The notes: a model not told the origin generated them from the sequence alone. A stretch of DNA of 64,000 nucleotides from Moanibacter sp965226025 (GCA_965226025.1 CBDDCD010000003.1:744001-808000), one strand, 5' to 3'. Counted from the first letter of the stretch, positions 17,020-26,528 are shown. A program made the numbers and translations.

Positions 17020-18397
17020 CCGGGTTTTGATCGACTCCTCGCTGGAAAGGGAGGCGATCGTAAAAGCCTTGGAAGGATGGGATGAAGCGGGAGGGAAGGA
17101 TCGGGAGCGACGCGCTCTAAGAGCGATAAAAGCGCTGCGGGTGGAGGTGGTGCGTCATTTACTCGGAGGGATATCCTTTCGTTGTCTGTCGCAGGAGTTG
17201 GGACGCAGTGAGCTTCTGGCTAATTTTTGCCGGGTGCGTGAGGTAGACGGGATCCGGAAAATATCGAAGAGCAGTCTGGAACGGGATTCGAAATTCTTCG
17301 ACGAAGCGTATCTGAGACAGCTGCATGCAAGGATGACCGAGGTGGTGGGCAATGCTGAACATTGTGGTGAGGCAGGATTAGAGAAGCCGATCGATACGAG
17401 GGAATGCCTGATCGACGCCACTTGCCTGGAAGCGAACATCCACTGGCCCGTGGACTGGGTCTTGCTCAAGGATGTGGGAGCAACGCTGCTCAAGGCGATC
17501 AGTCTGATCGGGCAGGCGGGAATGAAACAGCGCATGCCCCAGGGAGCAAAGGGATTGGCTCGGGAGATGAACAAACGGTGCCTGGAGATGACGCATGCGC
17601 GTCGGCGCCGGGAGGCGGGCAAAGCGCGTAAAGGGATCCTGCGGCGGATGAAGCTATTGCTCAAGAAGATTGAGGGCCATGCCCTTCGCCACCGTGACTT
17701 ATTGGAAGCTATGTGGATGCAAAGCGATTACACCGAGAAGAAGGCGAGCCGAATCATCGAGCGAATGGATGGTATGTTAGAGCAGATACCGCAGGTCATG
17801 AAACAGGCGCACGAACGGATCATAGGGGGGCGGCAGGTGAAGAATGAGGAGAAGATCCTGAGCGCCTACGAACCTGAGATTGACGTCATCGTGCGAGGCA
17901 AGGCAGATCGGGAGGTGGAGTTTGGCAACACCCTTTATTTATGCGAGAGCGCAGAGGGATATCTGTTGGACTGGAAACTGTATGGGGGGCAGGCCCCGAG
18001 CGAATTGAAGCAGCTTTGGGAAAGTCTGGAGAGGCAAAAGGGCTTCGCTTTAGAGGAGAAGATCGAAGCGATCAGTGGGGATCGGGGCTATGCCTCGAAG
18101 GCGGCCAGCAAGCGGCTCCAGGCAGAGGGGATTTTTGACGCCCTTACGCCCCGCAATCCACAAGAGCTCAAGGAGCGGATGGAGGAGCCGCGCTTTGTCC
18201 GGTTGCAGCGACGACGAGGGAGCACCGAAGGCCGGATCGGAGTGCTCAAGAACCGATGGCACGGGGGCAAGATACGCAGCAAAGGCTTTGACAACCGTAA
18301 CCTTAGCGTGGCCTGGTCGGTTCTGTCCCACAATCTATGGAAAATCGCGCAGAGACTTGCGCAAGAACATGAGAAAGAGGCAACGCAGGCGGCATAG
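16919..18397 (+). CDS. DDE transposase (IS4/IS5-superfamily type), copy 1
   Basis: The 492-residue transposase has an N-terminal region with RHLLGGISFRCLSQELGRSE, typical of the DUF772-like domain that precedes DDE cores. The core motifs are the strand ECLIDATCLEANIHWPVDWV with the first acidic residues, ISGDRGYASKAASKRLQ with the second Asp, and the final RRRGSTEGRIGVLKNRWHGG with the catalytic Glu. The exact IS family (IS1182- or IS5-like) cannot be settled by eye. The frame is intact. The only amino-acid difference from copy 2 is Gly versus Arg in ISLI(G/R)QAG. Confidence 0.9.
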   Translation: MKNIAVQSFLRPALTPVIRCKDYTVFLETMERIDRVLIDSSLEREAIVKALEGWDEAGGKDRERRALRAIKALRVEVVRHLLGGISFRCLSQELGRSELLANFCRVREVDGIRKISKSSLERDSKFFDEAYLRQLHARMTEVVGNAEHCGEAGLEKPIDTRECLIDATCLEANIHWPVDWVLLKDVGATLLKAISLIGQAGMKQRMPQGAKGLAREMNKRCLEMTHARRRREAGKARKGILRRMKLLLKKIEGHALRHRDLLEAMWMQSDYTEKKASRIIERMDGMLEQIPQVMKQAHERIIGGRQVKNEEKILSAYEPEIDVIVRGKADREVEFGNTLYLCESAEGYLLDWKLYGGQAPSELKQLWESLERQKGFALEEKIEAISGDRGYASKAASKRLQAEGIFDALTPRNPQELKERMEEPRFVRLQRRRGSTEGRIGVLKNRWHGGKIRSKGFDNRNLSVAWSVLSHNLWKIAQRLAQEHEKEATQAA

Positions 18398-18523
18398 GGA
18401 TCCAAGAATCGAGTCAGAGGCGCTTCCTTGGGAGAACTATCGACTCAAAGCGAGAGGAAGGGTGCTGGAAAGGTGCATAACGGATAAAAGGTAAGCTACC
18501 GAGGACGGAAGGCATGTCGTGGT

Positions 18524-21500
18524 CTACATAACGTGACGAAGATTGATATCGGTATCAGGCTTCCACCCAAATCCTCTCGGATTTGGGACAGCCTCTATCA
18601 TAGAACCGGCCAGGTACATGTCCTCCATTTGCAGTGAGCGCAGGAGGAGAGGCCCCACGGTAGGCAGGCTCAGGATGAGAGCAACGATGGCGCCGCCAGA
18701 AATCAGTTGCGGAAAAAGTGCGCCGATGCCCGAAATGAAGGGGTTGAGAGCGAGGCGCACGGGATACTTCAGGAGAACCTTGAGGGGACGGACACCCTTG
18801 GCCAGGGCCGTGGTGACGTAAGGTTTCTTCAGCTCATCGAGAAGGTTTCCGCGCATGATACGTATCATACCGGCAGTGCCCGTAACCCCTAGGACCAGGA
18901 CCGGGACCCAGACATGCTTGAGAAGATCGACGAACTTCGGAAGGTTCCAGTGTTCCTGCGCAGCGAACTCGGCGGAGAACAATCCGCTGATTGGGACCCC
19001 AAAGTAGCGGTTGCTCAGATACATGAGAATGAGAGCGAGGAGGAAGTTGGGGACGGACATACCGATAAAGCCAATAAAGGTAGCCAGGTAGTCCCCCACT
19101 GAGTACTGGCGCACAGCAGAGTATACTCCAATGGGGAGAGCGACGATCCAGGTGAAGAGTAAAGCGCAGACACTGATGGTCATCGTTAGGATGATACGGT
19201 CGCCAACGACTGCGTTGACTGCGTTCTGCGATTCCATGGACAGGCCCATGTGTCCCTGCAAGAGACCCCGATCCTCATCTCTGAAGCTCACGAACCAGGG
19301 CAGCCCAACCCATTTGAGGTACTGCTTCCAGATCGGTTCCGTGAGGCCAAAGATGTCTCGAAGGTCTTCGATTTTCCTGAGATCGAGCTCATCACCGCTG
19401 ATCTCCAGCTGGGCGATGTGTGAGGTGAGGAAGTCGCCGGGCGGAAGCTGAACGATCGTAAAGGCAATGACAGAAACCATGAGAAGGGTGGGGACCATGA
19501 TCAACAGGCGTCTGCCGATAAAGGGGTGCCGTAGAGCCATGAGGAGGAGCCCGATCCCTACAGCGGACCAGAGCAGGCGGGCGACGATTCGGCCGACGAG
19601 CCCGGAACCTTGTGCCTTTATGCTCCCAGCGACAAAGTCACTGCCCGGCATTGGGGTCAGTTCGGTAAGGGCGCGCTCAAGAGCCCTGGTGTCGCTCTCC
19701 TGGCCCGAAAAGGCCTCCCAATAGAAAGTTTCGATTCCGCAGTTGGAAGGGGGTTGGAAATCGCCGTTCCAAACAGCTACCGGAGGTAGGTTGCGAAGTC
19801 CGTTCTTGACCATCATGGGGACGGGAGGAGTGATCCCTGAGTTGACCAGCCAGAGATTCTCCGCGGCGATCTGCATGACTTCGCGAATGATCGACTTCTG
19901 CTCTTCCAGCGAGGGAGCGCTGTTGGCCCGATCGTAAATCTTCATCACCTTGCGGTAGATGGAATCGGCAGGAGGTTCGAAGCCTCCCTTTCGAGTGGCC
20001 AGAGGATTGCCGTAGAGCCCTCCTTGGGAATACCATCGACCGTAACCCCTGGCCCACATGGAGTTTTGCGTCGCGACGTAGTTCTTGGGCTCCACAAAGG
20101 GGGTGATCTTTCCGTTCATGTATCCGGCTGCAATTTCCAGGGACAGAGCATCGAGTTCCGTATACCAGATGCGGGCGTGGCGGTATCGCGCCGTAACCCG
20201 TAATCCGACGGCTTGCCAATTTCCGGCTACGAGCTGGAGGAGATCGCGGAATTCGTAGTGGGGAGTGTCGAAGAACAGGTGGAGACGCGAACCGTCGGGA
20301 AGGGTACGCATCCCGTCTCGGTCCCGCTGCTCAAGGCCAATGCCGTCGAGCAGCTGGTTGGCACGGGCCGGATCGTACTCCACAAAGGCTGAAGCCAGAG
20401 CTTCCTCGTAGAAGGCGGAAAACGGGGTCGGGGCCATTTGGGCGGGTTTCAAAAGGCCGCTGAAGTCGATGCGGTTGATGAGCTCTCGGTCGATGGCCAG
20501 AGAAAGGGCCTGACGAAACTCCTTGCGTTGGATCATCTCACGCTTCTGCACCACCACGGGATCAATCGAAAGGGGTCTGAGGGTCTGATTGAGATAGATG
20601 ATAAAATTTGACCGGTTGAGCGGCTCCCAGTGATAGAGCTGGTAATCTCCTGCCTCACGTTCCGACATGAAGAGGCTGTATTGGTTGAAACGAATGTTCC
20701 GAAAGGAGAGTTCGCCGTTCACCGCTGCCACGTCAGCCATATCGCCCGTGTACTCGCGCATGACGAACTGGTCGATGTAAGGGAGCTGATTCCCTTCCGG
20801 ATCGACCGCGTAGTAGTAGGGGTTGCGAACGAAGACATGTGGAGGATTGGCTTTGTAGGTGCGGTAGATCCATGGCCAGAGGCGAGGGTGTTCGGGATTG
20901 CTCCAGCGTTTGATGTGTTCGTAGAGCATGGCCCGGTTGGGGACCCGGAAGCGGGCCATTGCCTCTTCAAGAAATGCCGGTTCTCCCAGCGTGGGGTGAT
21001 ACCGACGTCGATAGTGGGCGGGAGCGCGTAAGAGGTGCTGGCCGCGCTCGCCGGCCATCTTGTCCAAGAATGCGGGGTAGGGATCTTCGAATCGAATGCT
21101 CAAGGAGTGGTCATCGAACGCAGTGAAAACCGGGCGCTTGCCGAGGTGAATGAGGACCTCGGAGGGAGTCTGGTTCACGGCAGGATCCCTCACCTCATGA
21201 TCCCAATAGTAGAGGATGTCCTCAGTTGTCAGGGGATGCCCGTCGGACCAGCGCACCCCTTTTCGGAGGGTGAAAATATACTCACGGAACTGATCGCGGA
21301 CCTCGAATCGCCGTGCCAGATGCGGAACAATCGGATAGCCGTAGGGTGACCAGCGGACCAGCGAGCTGCCACTGTAACTGTGGGAAACTCCGACCAGTTC
21401 CTGGGTCGAGGCGGTTTCTGCGTGGACGAAGCTGCCGCCGAAACGGCCAATCCCTTCGCTTCCTTGAAGAACGACAGGCTCAGGGCCGACACGTTCCAGG

Positions 21501-21805
21501 ACGGGTGGAAGCAGACCTTTTTCCACCAGAGCAGCCAGAACCGGGGCCTCTCCTTTGGGCCACCATGGAGCGGCCGGACCCTCGCTGTAATCGACGTCCT
21601 GCCAAACCACGACGGGGTTTGCGGGATCGATCGCATTCTTCCGAAGGCGCTCGGCCTCGGCGACTTTACCTGGGTCGAAATGGGGTGGCTCGTCCGGGAT
21701 CTCGGGCTGAAACGCTAAAGCCCAGAGGCCCAGGAAGGCGATAAGACCGACAAAGGCGAGGAGGGGACGGAGGAACCGTTTGGCGATGTCCAATGCGCGC
21801 TTCAT
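18524..21805 (-). CDS. Fused peptide-type solute-binding protein and ABC permease, C-terminus cut by IS
   Basis: The native part runs from 21805 to 18596 (about 1,070 residues). Residues 10-32 are a signal anchor. Residues about 100-710 are an SBP_bac_5 (DppA/OppA-like) binding domain, with FTLRKGVRWSDGHPLTTEDI as its clearest motif. Residues about 745-1070 are a DppB-type permease starting RRLLIMVPTLLMVSVIAFTI, with several helices and the EAA-like loop TTALAKGVRPLKVLLKYPVR. The protein would bind a peptide-like ligand outside the membrane and pass it to its own channel. Fusion of binding protein and permease is unusual. The permease ends LAGSMI, where relatives continue for about 30 more residues, and the last 24 codons are IS sequence. 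It is probably inactive. Confidence 0.85.
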   Translation of the reverse strand: MKRALDIAKRFLRPLLAFVGLIAFLGLWALAFQPEIPDEPPHFDPGKVAEAERLRKNAIDPANPVVVWQDVDYSEGPAAPWWPKGEAPVLAALVEKGLLPPVLERVGPEPVVLQGSEGIGRFGGSFVHAETASTQELVGVSHSYSGSSLVRWSPYGYPIVPHLARRFEVRDQFREYIFTLRKGVRWSDGHPLTTEDILYYWDHEVRDPAVNQTPSEVLIHLGKRPVFTAFDDHSLSIRFEDPYPAFLDKMAGERGQHLLRAPAHYRRRYHPTLGEPAFLEEAMARFRVPNRAMLYEHIKRWSNPEHPRLWPWIYRTYKANPPHVFVRNPYYYAVDPEGNQLPYIDQFVMREYTGDMADVAAVNGELSFRNIRFNQYSLFMSEREAGDYQLYHWEPLNRSNFIIYLNQTLRPLSIDPVVVQKREMIQRKEFRQALSLAIDRELINRIDFSGLLKPAQMAPTPFSAFYEEALASAFVEYDPARANQLLDGIGLEQRDRDGMRTLPDGSRLHLFFDTPHYEFRDLLQLVAGNWQAVGLRVTARYRHARIWYTELDALSLEIAAGYMNGKITPFVEPKNYVATQNSMWARGYGRWYSQGGLYGNPLATRKGGFEPPADSIYRKVMKIYDRANSAPSLEEQKSIIREVMQIAAENLWLVNSGITPPVPMMVKNGLRNLPPVAVWNGDFQPPSNCGIETFYWEAFSGQESDTRALERALTELTPMPGSDFVAGSIKAQGSGLVGRIVARLLWSAVGIGLLLMALRHPFIGRRLLIMVPTLLMVSVIAFTIVQLPPGDFLTSHIAQLEISGDELDLRKIEDLRDIFGLTEPIWKQYLKWVGLPWFVSFRDEDRGLLQGHMGLSMESQNAVNAVVGDRIILTMTISVCALLFTWIVALPIGVYSAVRQYSVGDYLATFIGFIGMSVPNFLLALILMYLSNRYFGVPISGLFSAEFAAQEHWNLPKFVDLLKHVWVPVLVLGVTGTAGMIRIMRGNLLDELKKPYVTTALAKGVRPLKVLLKYPVRLALNPFISGIGALFPQLISGGAIVALILSLPTVGPLLLRSLQMEDMYLAGSMIEAVPNPRGFGWKPDTDINLRHVM

Positions 21806-21916
21806 TCGAATGTCCCGCTCACGGTATACTCACCCCGGGAGAACGGGCAAGCGTCAGCATCATCCTCGTCCTAGTTCTCGTTCGTCGACGTCAGTAATGG
21901 TGTTGTCGACTAATTA

Positions 21917-22014
21917 GCAGAATTATTGACAGCAGAATCATTGGGAAAGAGGGAAGGTAAGGGTGGCGGTTGAATGCAGTCTCGAACTCGAGCCCATTGG
22001 TCAGGAGAGTTCTG
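21917..22014 (+). repeat. GxxExxY leader and start remnant, copy a
   Basis: The segment carries GCAGAATTATT and GCAGAATCATT, then GGGAAAGAGGGAAGGTAA. Coding remains of a GxxExxY gene start follow (VECSLELEPIGQES). It stops abruptly at the 3' end of the VapC-like gene. Related copies are at 22856, 39476 and 44056. Confidence 0.8.
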
Positions 22015-22015
22015 A

Positions 22016-22393
22016 TCAGCCCTGCATGCTTGAAACCGGGTATTGTGCGACGATTTTATCGCGGGATATAAGGGTTAACTCTTCTGTAATGGCTTGCGCG
22101 ATGAGTAATCTATCAAAGGGATCGCCGTGAAGTTTGGGCAGCTGCTGGGTGTACTGTGCGTGGTGCCAGCGAACTCCCAATTCATTGAATCCGGACTCCA
22201 TCAACGACTGTTCAAAATTGGAGGGAATCACGAGTCTCCCCTTAGCAGCCTTGATGTTGAGTTCCCAAAGTGTCGCAGCACTGACAAAGGCCTCGACCCC
22301 CGATTCAAGGAGTGATCGCACGTCGGATCTCAAACGATCAGGTTCGCCCATTGCCCAATAGACAATATGTGAATCCAATAGAAATCGGGCCAT
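22016..22393 (-). CDS. PIN-domain toxin, VapC-like
   Basis: This 125-residue PIN nuclease has LLDSHIVYWAMG with the first Asp, ATLWELNIKAAKGRL with the central Glu, HGDPFDRLLIAQA with the Asp pair, and a final LTLISRDKIVAQYPV. These match VapC-type ribonucleases that cleave RNA when free of antitoxin. The length fits the family. It starts 5 bases after the stop of the upstream antitoxin gene, so the two form one operon. Its 3' end touches a GxxExxY remnant, but the last residues still fit the family. Confidence 0.9.
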   Translation of the reverse strand: MARFLLDSHIVYWAMGEPDRLRSDVRSLLESGVEAFVSAATLWELNIKAAKGRLVIPSNFEQSLMESGFNELGVRWHHAQYTQQLPKLHGDPFDRLLIAQAITEELTLISRDKIVAQYPVSSMQG

Positions 22394-22398
22394 GGCAC

Positions 22399-22704
22399 CT
22401 ATTTTTTGTTTTTCCTGTACCCGGAGGAACGTTCCGCAACCTTCTGGCGAGAGGGGAATATCTCCGATGATTCGAATTCCTGAGCGATCTTTCGGTCAAG
22501 GTCGGCGCTCCATGGATCGCGCGTTTCCCCGAGCTGCCCCCTGAGTGCTCCCAATTTCCTTCTCTTTAAGGGTGCTTCATAAGGAATCAGTTTCGCCATA
22601 GGTCTGCCGGCCTTGGCGATGACCAGCTCTTCACCCGCCGCAACTCGTTCAACCCACCTCGAAAGATGCGTCTTGGCCTCCTGTATGTTAATCATTTTGT
22701 CCAT
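22399..22704 (-). CDS. Phd/YefM-type antitoxin
   Basis: This 101-residue protein begins INIQEAKTHLSRWVERVAAG and continues EELVIAKAGRPMAKLIPY, the conserved DNA-binding half of the Phd/YefM family. The C-terminal half, which would wrap the toxin, holds DPWSADLDRKIAQEFESSE. The last 20 residues are basic and look appended. It lies directly upstream of the PIN toxin, and antitoxins of this type usually repress their own promoter. The first codon could be ATG 22704 or the in-frame ATG three codons later. Confidence 0.88.
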   Translation of the reverse strand: MDKMINIQEAKTHLSRWVERVAAGEELVIAKAGRPMAKLIPYEAPLKRRKLGALRGQLGETRDPWSADLDRKIAQEFESSEIFPSRQKVAERSSGYRKNKK

Positions 22705-22855
22705 AACTCAAACTTAGTCTGGTCTGGTTTGTTTGGCAACAGGAAAATCATCCTTCTGCGGCCAAGAAATAGGGACAGTCCAACTATCAGATCCTCTACT
22801 GTGCAATCATGGGCCATCTGTGGTCGCCTGCAATTCGAGTGCGGGAGAAAGGCTA

Positions 22856-23083
22856 GCAGAATCATGGACAGCAGAATCATTGGGAAAGAGGGAAGGTAAA
22901 AGATGCGGGTTGAATGCAGTCTCGAGACCATTTGTCAGGAGAGTTTTCGTGCATTGGACAAGGCGGTGATGGGGCGAGCTTTTGATATTCTTAAACACAC
23001 TCGCTTGATGCGAATTCACAGGACAAACCCGGGTCGCAAGACCATCGCGCCAAGAAAAATGATTCTGCTGTCCATGATTCTGC
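22856..23083 (+). repeat. 228-bp module bounded by 26-bp inverted repeats, GxxExxY remnant inside (copy b)
   Basis: The left arm 22856-22881 reads GCAGAATCATGGACAGCAGA.. and the right arm 23058-23083 is its perfect 26-bp reverse complement. Inside is a truncated GxxExxY reading frame from ATG 22903 (MRVECSLETICQESFRALDK then AVMGRAFDI), which stops resembling the family near 23010. The left arm is the usual leader of this gene family. The right arm makes this copy look like a self-contained mobile cassette. Confidence 0.75.
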
Positions 23084-23092
23084 GAATCCTGA

Positions 23093-24568
23093 TCACGGCC
23101 GCGCCAGACCCATACGGCTGAACTGATCAGCCGGCGCATCGCAGGCCGCCATAAGCTCCGACATCCTCCGGCAAAGCCGAGCCTCTACTTCGTCGTCGTG
23201 GAGCGGATGCTTTTGACCGGGAGCAGCCTCGAGATCAAACAGAAGATGACCGGGTTCGCTGTCGGGGAAGCGCGGCTGCCACTTACGACCCTGAGGAAAA
23301 CGCAGGACCGGCATCCCACGGCTGAAGCTCAAGGGAGCCGACAATTCAGCTCTTTCGAGTCCATCTTTAAAGCCACGCAGCGTCGTGGGCATCAGAGTGT
23401 GGACCTGTGCCGGAAACTCGTCGGCTTGCTCCGGTAGGCGGTAGTAGGTATACCGCCCGTCCGTGATGTTCACATGCTGTCCGAAATAGCCGAAGATAGC
23501 GGCATCACGCACCCCACTATCGTCGTCCAATACAGGGCCCAAATCATGCCCAAGCATGGTTGAGGGCGGTTCCAGACCGAAGAAGCGCAGGAGGGTCGGG
23601 CCCAAATCAATAGCTGGCTGAACCAGCGCGCTTCTCCTTTGACCGGCGGCATCCGGATGACGGGGATCAGAGACGAAGAAAGGCGTATGGCTCATCTCTT
23701 CGTACATGGGAGGCCAGTTCTTGGCCCAAGCGTTGTGCTCACCGAGGAGAAAGCCGTGATCGGTCCAGAGGATCAACATGGTGTCCTTCCAGAGGTCAAG
23801 ACGATCAAAGGAATCGAGAATGTCCCCCAAGGAGGCATCGCATTTCGCCAATAGCGCCGCGTAGTTCAGGCGGCAGCGTTCGACCTCATCGGGAGTTTCC
23901 TTGACCACATCGTAAGCGGGCCAATCGAAGAGGGGCGCATCCGGTTCGTCGGTCCGGGGATAGAGATCCCGATAGCGCCTGTGGGCACAAAAAGGTTCGT
24001 GGGGATCGAAGCATTCGATCTGTAAGAACCAGTTGTCCTCGGCATGGTTCCGTTCCATGAAATCGAGCCCGGCGTTGAAGGTCTGCGTCTGTGAGAAGTC
24101 CCCTTCCGTGCGCACGTGTTCCCGGTTCACCCAGTCGCTCCGCTTCCCCTTCTGATTCAGGTTTTCCGGGATGACAGGATCGGCCACCTGCCCAATGTGT
24201 GGATCGCCCTCCTGGCCTCGGAAGAACTGCCAGCTGCTGTAGCGATTGTGATAAGTCGAGCCTCCATCTTCCCAGTAATGATAATGGTCGGAAGCGAGGT
24301 GGGTGTAGACTCCTTTTTGCTGCAGGATCTCAGGGACGGAAACGTCAAACGGCTCCAAAGGTCCCCAGGGGCAGTGGAGGAAACTCGGCCTTCCGGTATG
24401 CAGATCGCGCCGCGCCGGCATACAGGGCATGGAACAGACGTAGGAACAGTCGAAAGTCACTGTCCGCTCCGCCAACCGTCGAAAATTGGGGGCATGCGTC
24501 CAATCACACCCGTAAGCCGGCAGCATATGGCGGTTCAGCGAATCAAACATCACCATCACGCACTTCAT
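23093..24568 (-). CDS. Sulfatase (formylglycine type)
   Basis: The protein has 491 residues. The Cys to be converted to formylglycine is Cys49 in SMPCMPARRDLHTGR, which fits C-x-P/A-x-R. Other family motifs are MVMFDSLNRHMLPAYG with metal-binding Asp near the N-terminus and LILWTDHGFLLGEHNAWAKN with the second metal pair. LLFDLEAAPGQKHPL is the typical C-terminal subdomain. No signal peptide is visible, so either it acts in the cytoplasm or the start is misjudged. Type I sulfatases remove sulfate esters from polysaccharides or small molecules. An anaerobic or aerobic maturase is needed and is not in the window. The gene appears intact. Confidence 0.92.
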   Translation of the reverse strand: MKCVMVMFDSLNRHMLPAYGCDWTHAPNFRRLAERTVTFDCSYVCSMPCMPARRDLHTGRPSFLHCPWGPLEPFDVSVPEILQQKGVYTHLASDHYHYWEDGGSTYHNRYSSWQFFRGQEGDPHIGQVADPVIPENLNQKGKRSDWVNREHVRTEGDFSQTQTFNAGLDFMERNHAEDNWFLQIECFDPHEPFCAHRRYRDLYPRTDEPDAPLFDWPAYDVVKETPDEVERCRLNYAALLAKCDASLGDILDSFDRLDLWKDTMLILWTDHGFLLGEHNAWAKNWPPMYEEMSHTPFFVSDPRHPDAAGQRRSALVQPAIDLGPTLLRFFGLEPPSTMLGHDLGPVLDDDSGVRDAAIFGYFGQHVNITDGRYTYYRLPEQADEFPAQVHTLMPTTLRGFKDGLERAELSAPLSFSRGMPVLRFPQGRKWQPRFPDSEPGHLLFDLEAAPGQKHPLHDDEVEARLCRRMSELMAACDAPADQFSRMGLARP

Positions 24569-24711
24569 AGATCAAAACGGTGGCGTGAGGCTGCCGCCGG
24601 GTCGAGTGGATTCCAAGGAAAACCAAATTTACTTTGGTGCCGTGCGGGCATGGATGAATCATAATCATCTGTCCCTCACCTTCTGCTGCCGTGGCGTGTC
24701 GACGCCAGATC

Positions 24712-24858
24712 GTACCCTCAGGTGGCAGAGCAGTACCGCACCCAAAGGGTATTCGAAGTTGAAAGCTTGGGCAGACGATGTGTAATGTCTGATCGAGCAT
24801 TTAGTGGGAATGTGGCCCTGCCGTCAGGCTGCGGTACTGCTCTGCCACCTGAGGGTAC
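24712..24858. mobile_element. 147-bp MITE-like element with perfect 29-bp arms
   Basis: The left arm is 24712-24740 (GTACCCTCAGGTGGCAGAGC..) and the right arm 24830-24858, its exact reverse complement. The interior has no frame of its own. A second, damaged copy is at 53291-53423, sharing the inner text AGTACCGCACCCAAAGGG and CCGTCAGGCT and the right arm. It lies between two divergent sulfatase genes. Confidence 0.85.
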
Positions 24859-25094
24859 TGTCTCTTTCTCCCATCCGCGTGCAGTTTTCTCTCTTCTACG
24901 AGGATCGAATCGGCCAGTTTCGGACTCGACTGATCCGTCCTGCGGTGAGCTTGCCGAACCCGTTGCAAAGTGGCAAACAAGGGACTGGAGCTAACTCCTG
25001 ATCCCTACTTTAGGCGTGGACCTTTTCCCGGCCCTGCGCGAGTTTACCACGTGACGCATTTTGAGGAATCACGAGCAAGAGGAGAGCGACTGAC

Positions 25095-26528
25095 ATGGCA
25101 CCACCCAATGTACTGTTGATCTGTGTGGACCACTGGCCGGGACCGCTGATGGGAGCGACGGGGCATGAAAGGATCTTGACGCCGACCCTGAACCAGCTGG
25201 CGGACAACGGAGTGCTCTTTACCCGGGCCTATACCACGACCCCCACGTGCATTCCGGCGCGCCGAGCCATTATGACCGGGACGAGCGCTCGGACGCACGG
25301 AGACCGTATCTTCAACGAGTGGCTGGAAATGCCCGAGGATCTGCCAACGCTGCCGCAGGTGTTCGGCGAGGCGGGCTACCAGACTTTCGCGGTGGGCAAG
25401 CTACACGTCTACCCCCAACGCAACCGGATCGGGTTCGATGACGTCATTCTATGCGAGGAGGGGCGGCATCACCTTGGCCGTGGGATGGACGATTTTGAAC
25501 GGTTTCTAAAATGGGAGGGCTACGCCGGGCAGGAATTGACGCATGCGATGGGCACCAATGAGTATGTCGTACGCCCCTGGCACCTGCCCGAGTACTGCCA
25601 CCCAACGAACTGGACGGTACGTGAGATGTGCCAAACCATCGAGCGGCGCGATCCGACACGTCCGGCGTTCTGGTACTGCTCGTTCATCGCACCCCATCCT
25701 CCGGTCACACCTCCAGGGGAGTACTTCGATACGTATCAACAACTGGGGGTGGACGAGCCCTTTGTCGGAGAGTGGGCGCAGGATGCTAATGCGCTACCTT
25801 ATGCGCTCAAGCTGCATTGGGAAAAGAATGCTTCCCTGAGCCCTGCCGAGGTTCGGCTGGCGCGCCAGGGTTTCTACGCCCAGTGCACCTACATTGACCA
25901 CCAGTTGCGGCTGCTGATCGGGATGCTGCGCGAGGCGGAATTGATCGACGACACCATCATCATGTTCATCAGCGACCACGGCGATATGCTCGGGAACCAC
26001 AACCTCTGGGCCAAGCCGCCGATGTTTGAGTGGTCGGCCCGGATTCCGATGATTCTGGTGCCCACTGCCGCCTATGATCGCGCCGGACACCACCAGCGGG
26101 ACGACCGCCTGGCAGCACTACGGGATGTGATGCCGACGCTGCTCGATCTGTGCGGGGTGCCGATTCCGGATTCGGTGGAGGGGCATTCACTGCTTTCCGG
26201 ATACCGGCGGGACCACATTTATTGCGAACATTTCGAGGACGACCGGGCGATGCGCATGGTGCGTACCGAACGGCACAAGCTCATCTGGTATCCAACCGGC
26301 AATCGGTTCCAGCTCTTCGACCTCGATAAAGATCCTGCCGAGATGCACGATCTTTCCGCCAGCGCTGATCATACCGATGTCCGCCAGGAACTCGTCCGCC
26401 TCCTTACCGAAGACCTCTACGGGTCGGATCTCGACTGGGTGAGAGAGGGAGCTCTGGTGGGAAGCCCCGACAAGGAGTTCCAACCCTCTCCGAATAGGGG
26501 GCTCTCGGGACAGCGCGGTTGGCGCTAG
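25095..26528 (+). CDS. Sulfatase (formylglycine type)
   Basis: The protein has 477 residues. The metal-binding strand is NVLLICVDHWPGPLMG, and the formylglycine Cys is Cys52 in PTCIPARRAIMTG. IIMFISDHGDMLGNHNLWAK carries the second metal-site residues and FQLFDLDKDPAEMHDLSA marks the C-terminal subdomain. It probably hydrolyses a sulfated saccharide. No signal peptide is seen. GAGAGCGACTGAC precedes the ATG; the nearest purine block AAGAGGAGAG is 10-15 bases upstream and can serve as ribosome binding site. The stop TAG at 26526-26528 lies inside CTAGGAATCTGTCGGAC, a perfect copy of the dispersed repeat, so the last residue or residues may be repeat-derived. Confidence 0.93.
   Translation: MAPPNVLLICVDHWPGPLMGATGHERILTPTLNQLADNGVLFTRAYTTTPTCIPARRAIMTGTSARTHGDRIFNEWLEMPEDLPTLPQVFGEAGYQTFAVGKLHVYPQRNRIGFDDVILCEEGRHHLGRGMDDFERFLKWEGYAGQELTHAMGTNEYVVRPWHLPEYCHPTNWTVREMCQTIERRDPTRPAFWYCSFIAPHPPVTPPGEYFDTYQQLGVDEPFVGEWAQDANALPYALKLHWEKNASLSPAEVRLARQGFYAQCTYIDHQLRLLIGMLREAELIDDTIIMFISDHGDMLGNHNLWAKPPMFEWSARIPMILVPTAAYDRAGHHQRDDRLAALRDVMPTLLDLCGVPIPDSVEGHSLLSGYRRDHIYCEHFEDDRAMRMVRTERHKLIWYPTGNRFQLFDLDKDPAEMHDLSASADHTDVRQELVRLLTEDLYGSDLDWVREGALVGSPDKEFQPSPNRGLSGQRGWR

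Larger units (their letters stand above)
16779..18595 (+). mobile_element. 1,817-bp DDE insertion sequence, copy 1
   Basis: The boundaries come from comparison with copy 2 (39737-41553, reversed). Outside them the two sequences differ at once. The ends form an imperfect inverted repeat, GAGCCCGTCCCA against GAGGCTGTCCCA. The two copies differ at only about two bases over 1.8 kb, so both arrived recently or are kept alike by conversion. No target duplication flanks this copy. On the left it abuts the end of a PfkB gene, and on the right it cuts the 3' end of the binding-protein/permease gene. Confidence 0.92.

Noticed and set aside
16770..18600. Target-site duplications for the two 1,817-bp IS copies
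   Set aside because: Flanks were compared in the present arrangement and after a virtual inversion between the two copies. No matching direct repeat of 2-9 bp was found in either case.
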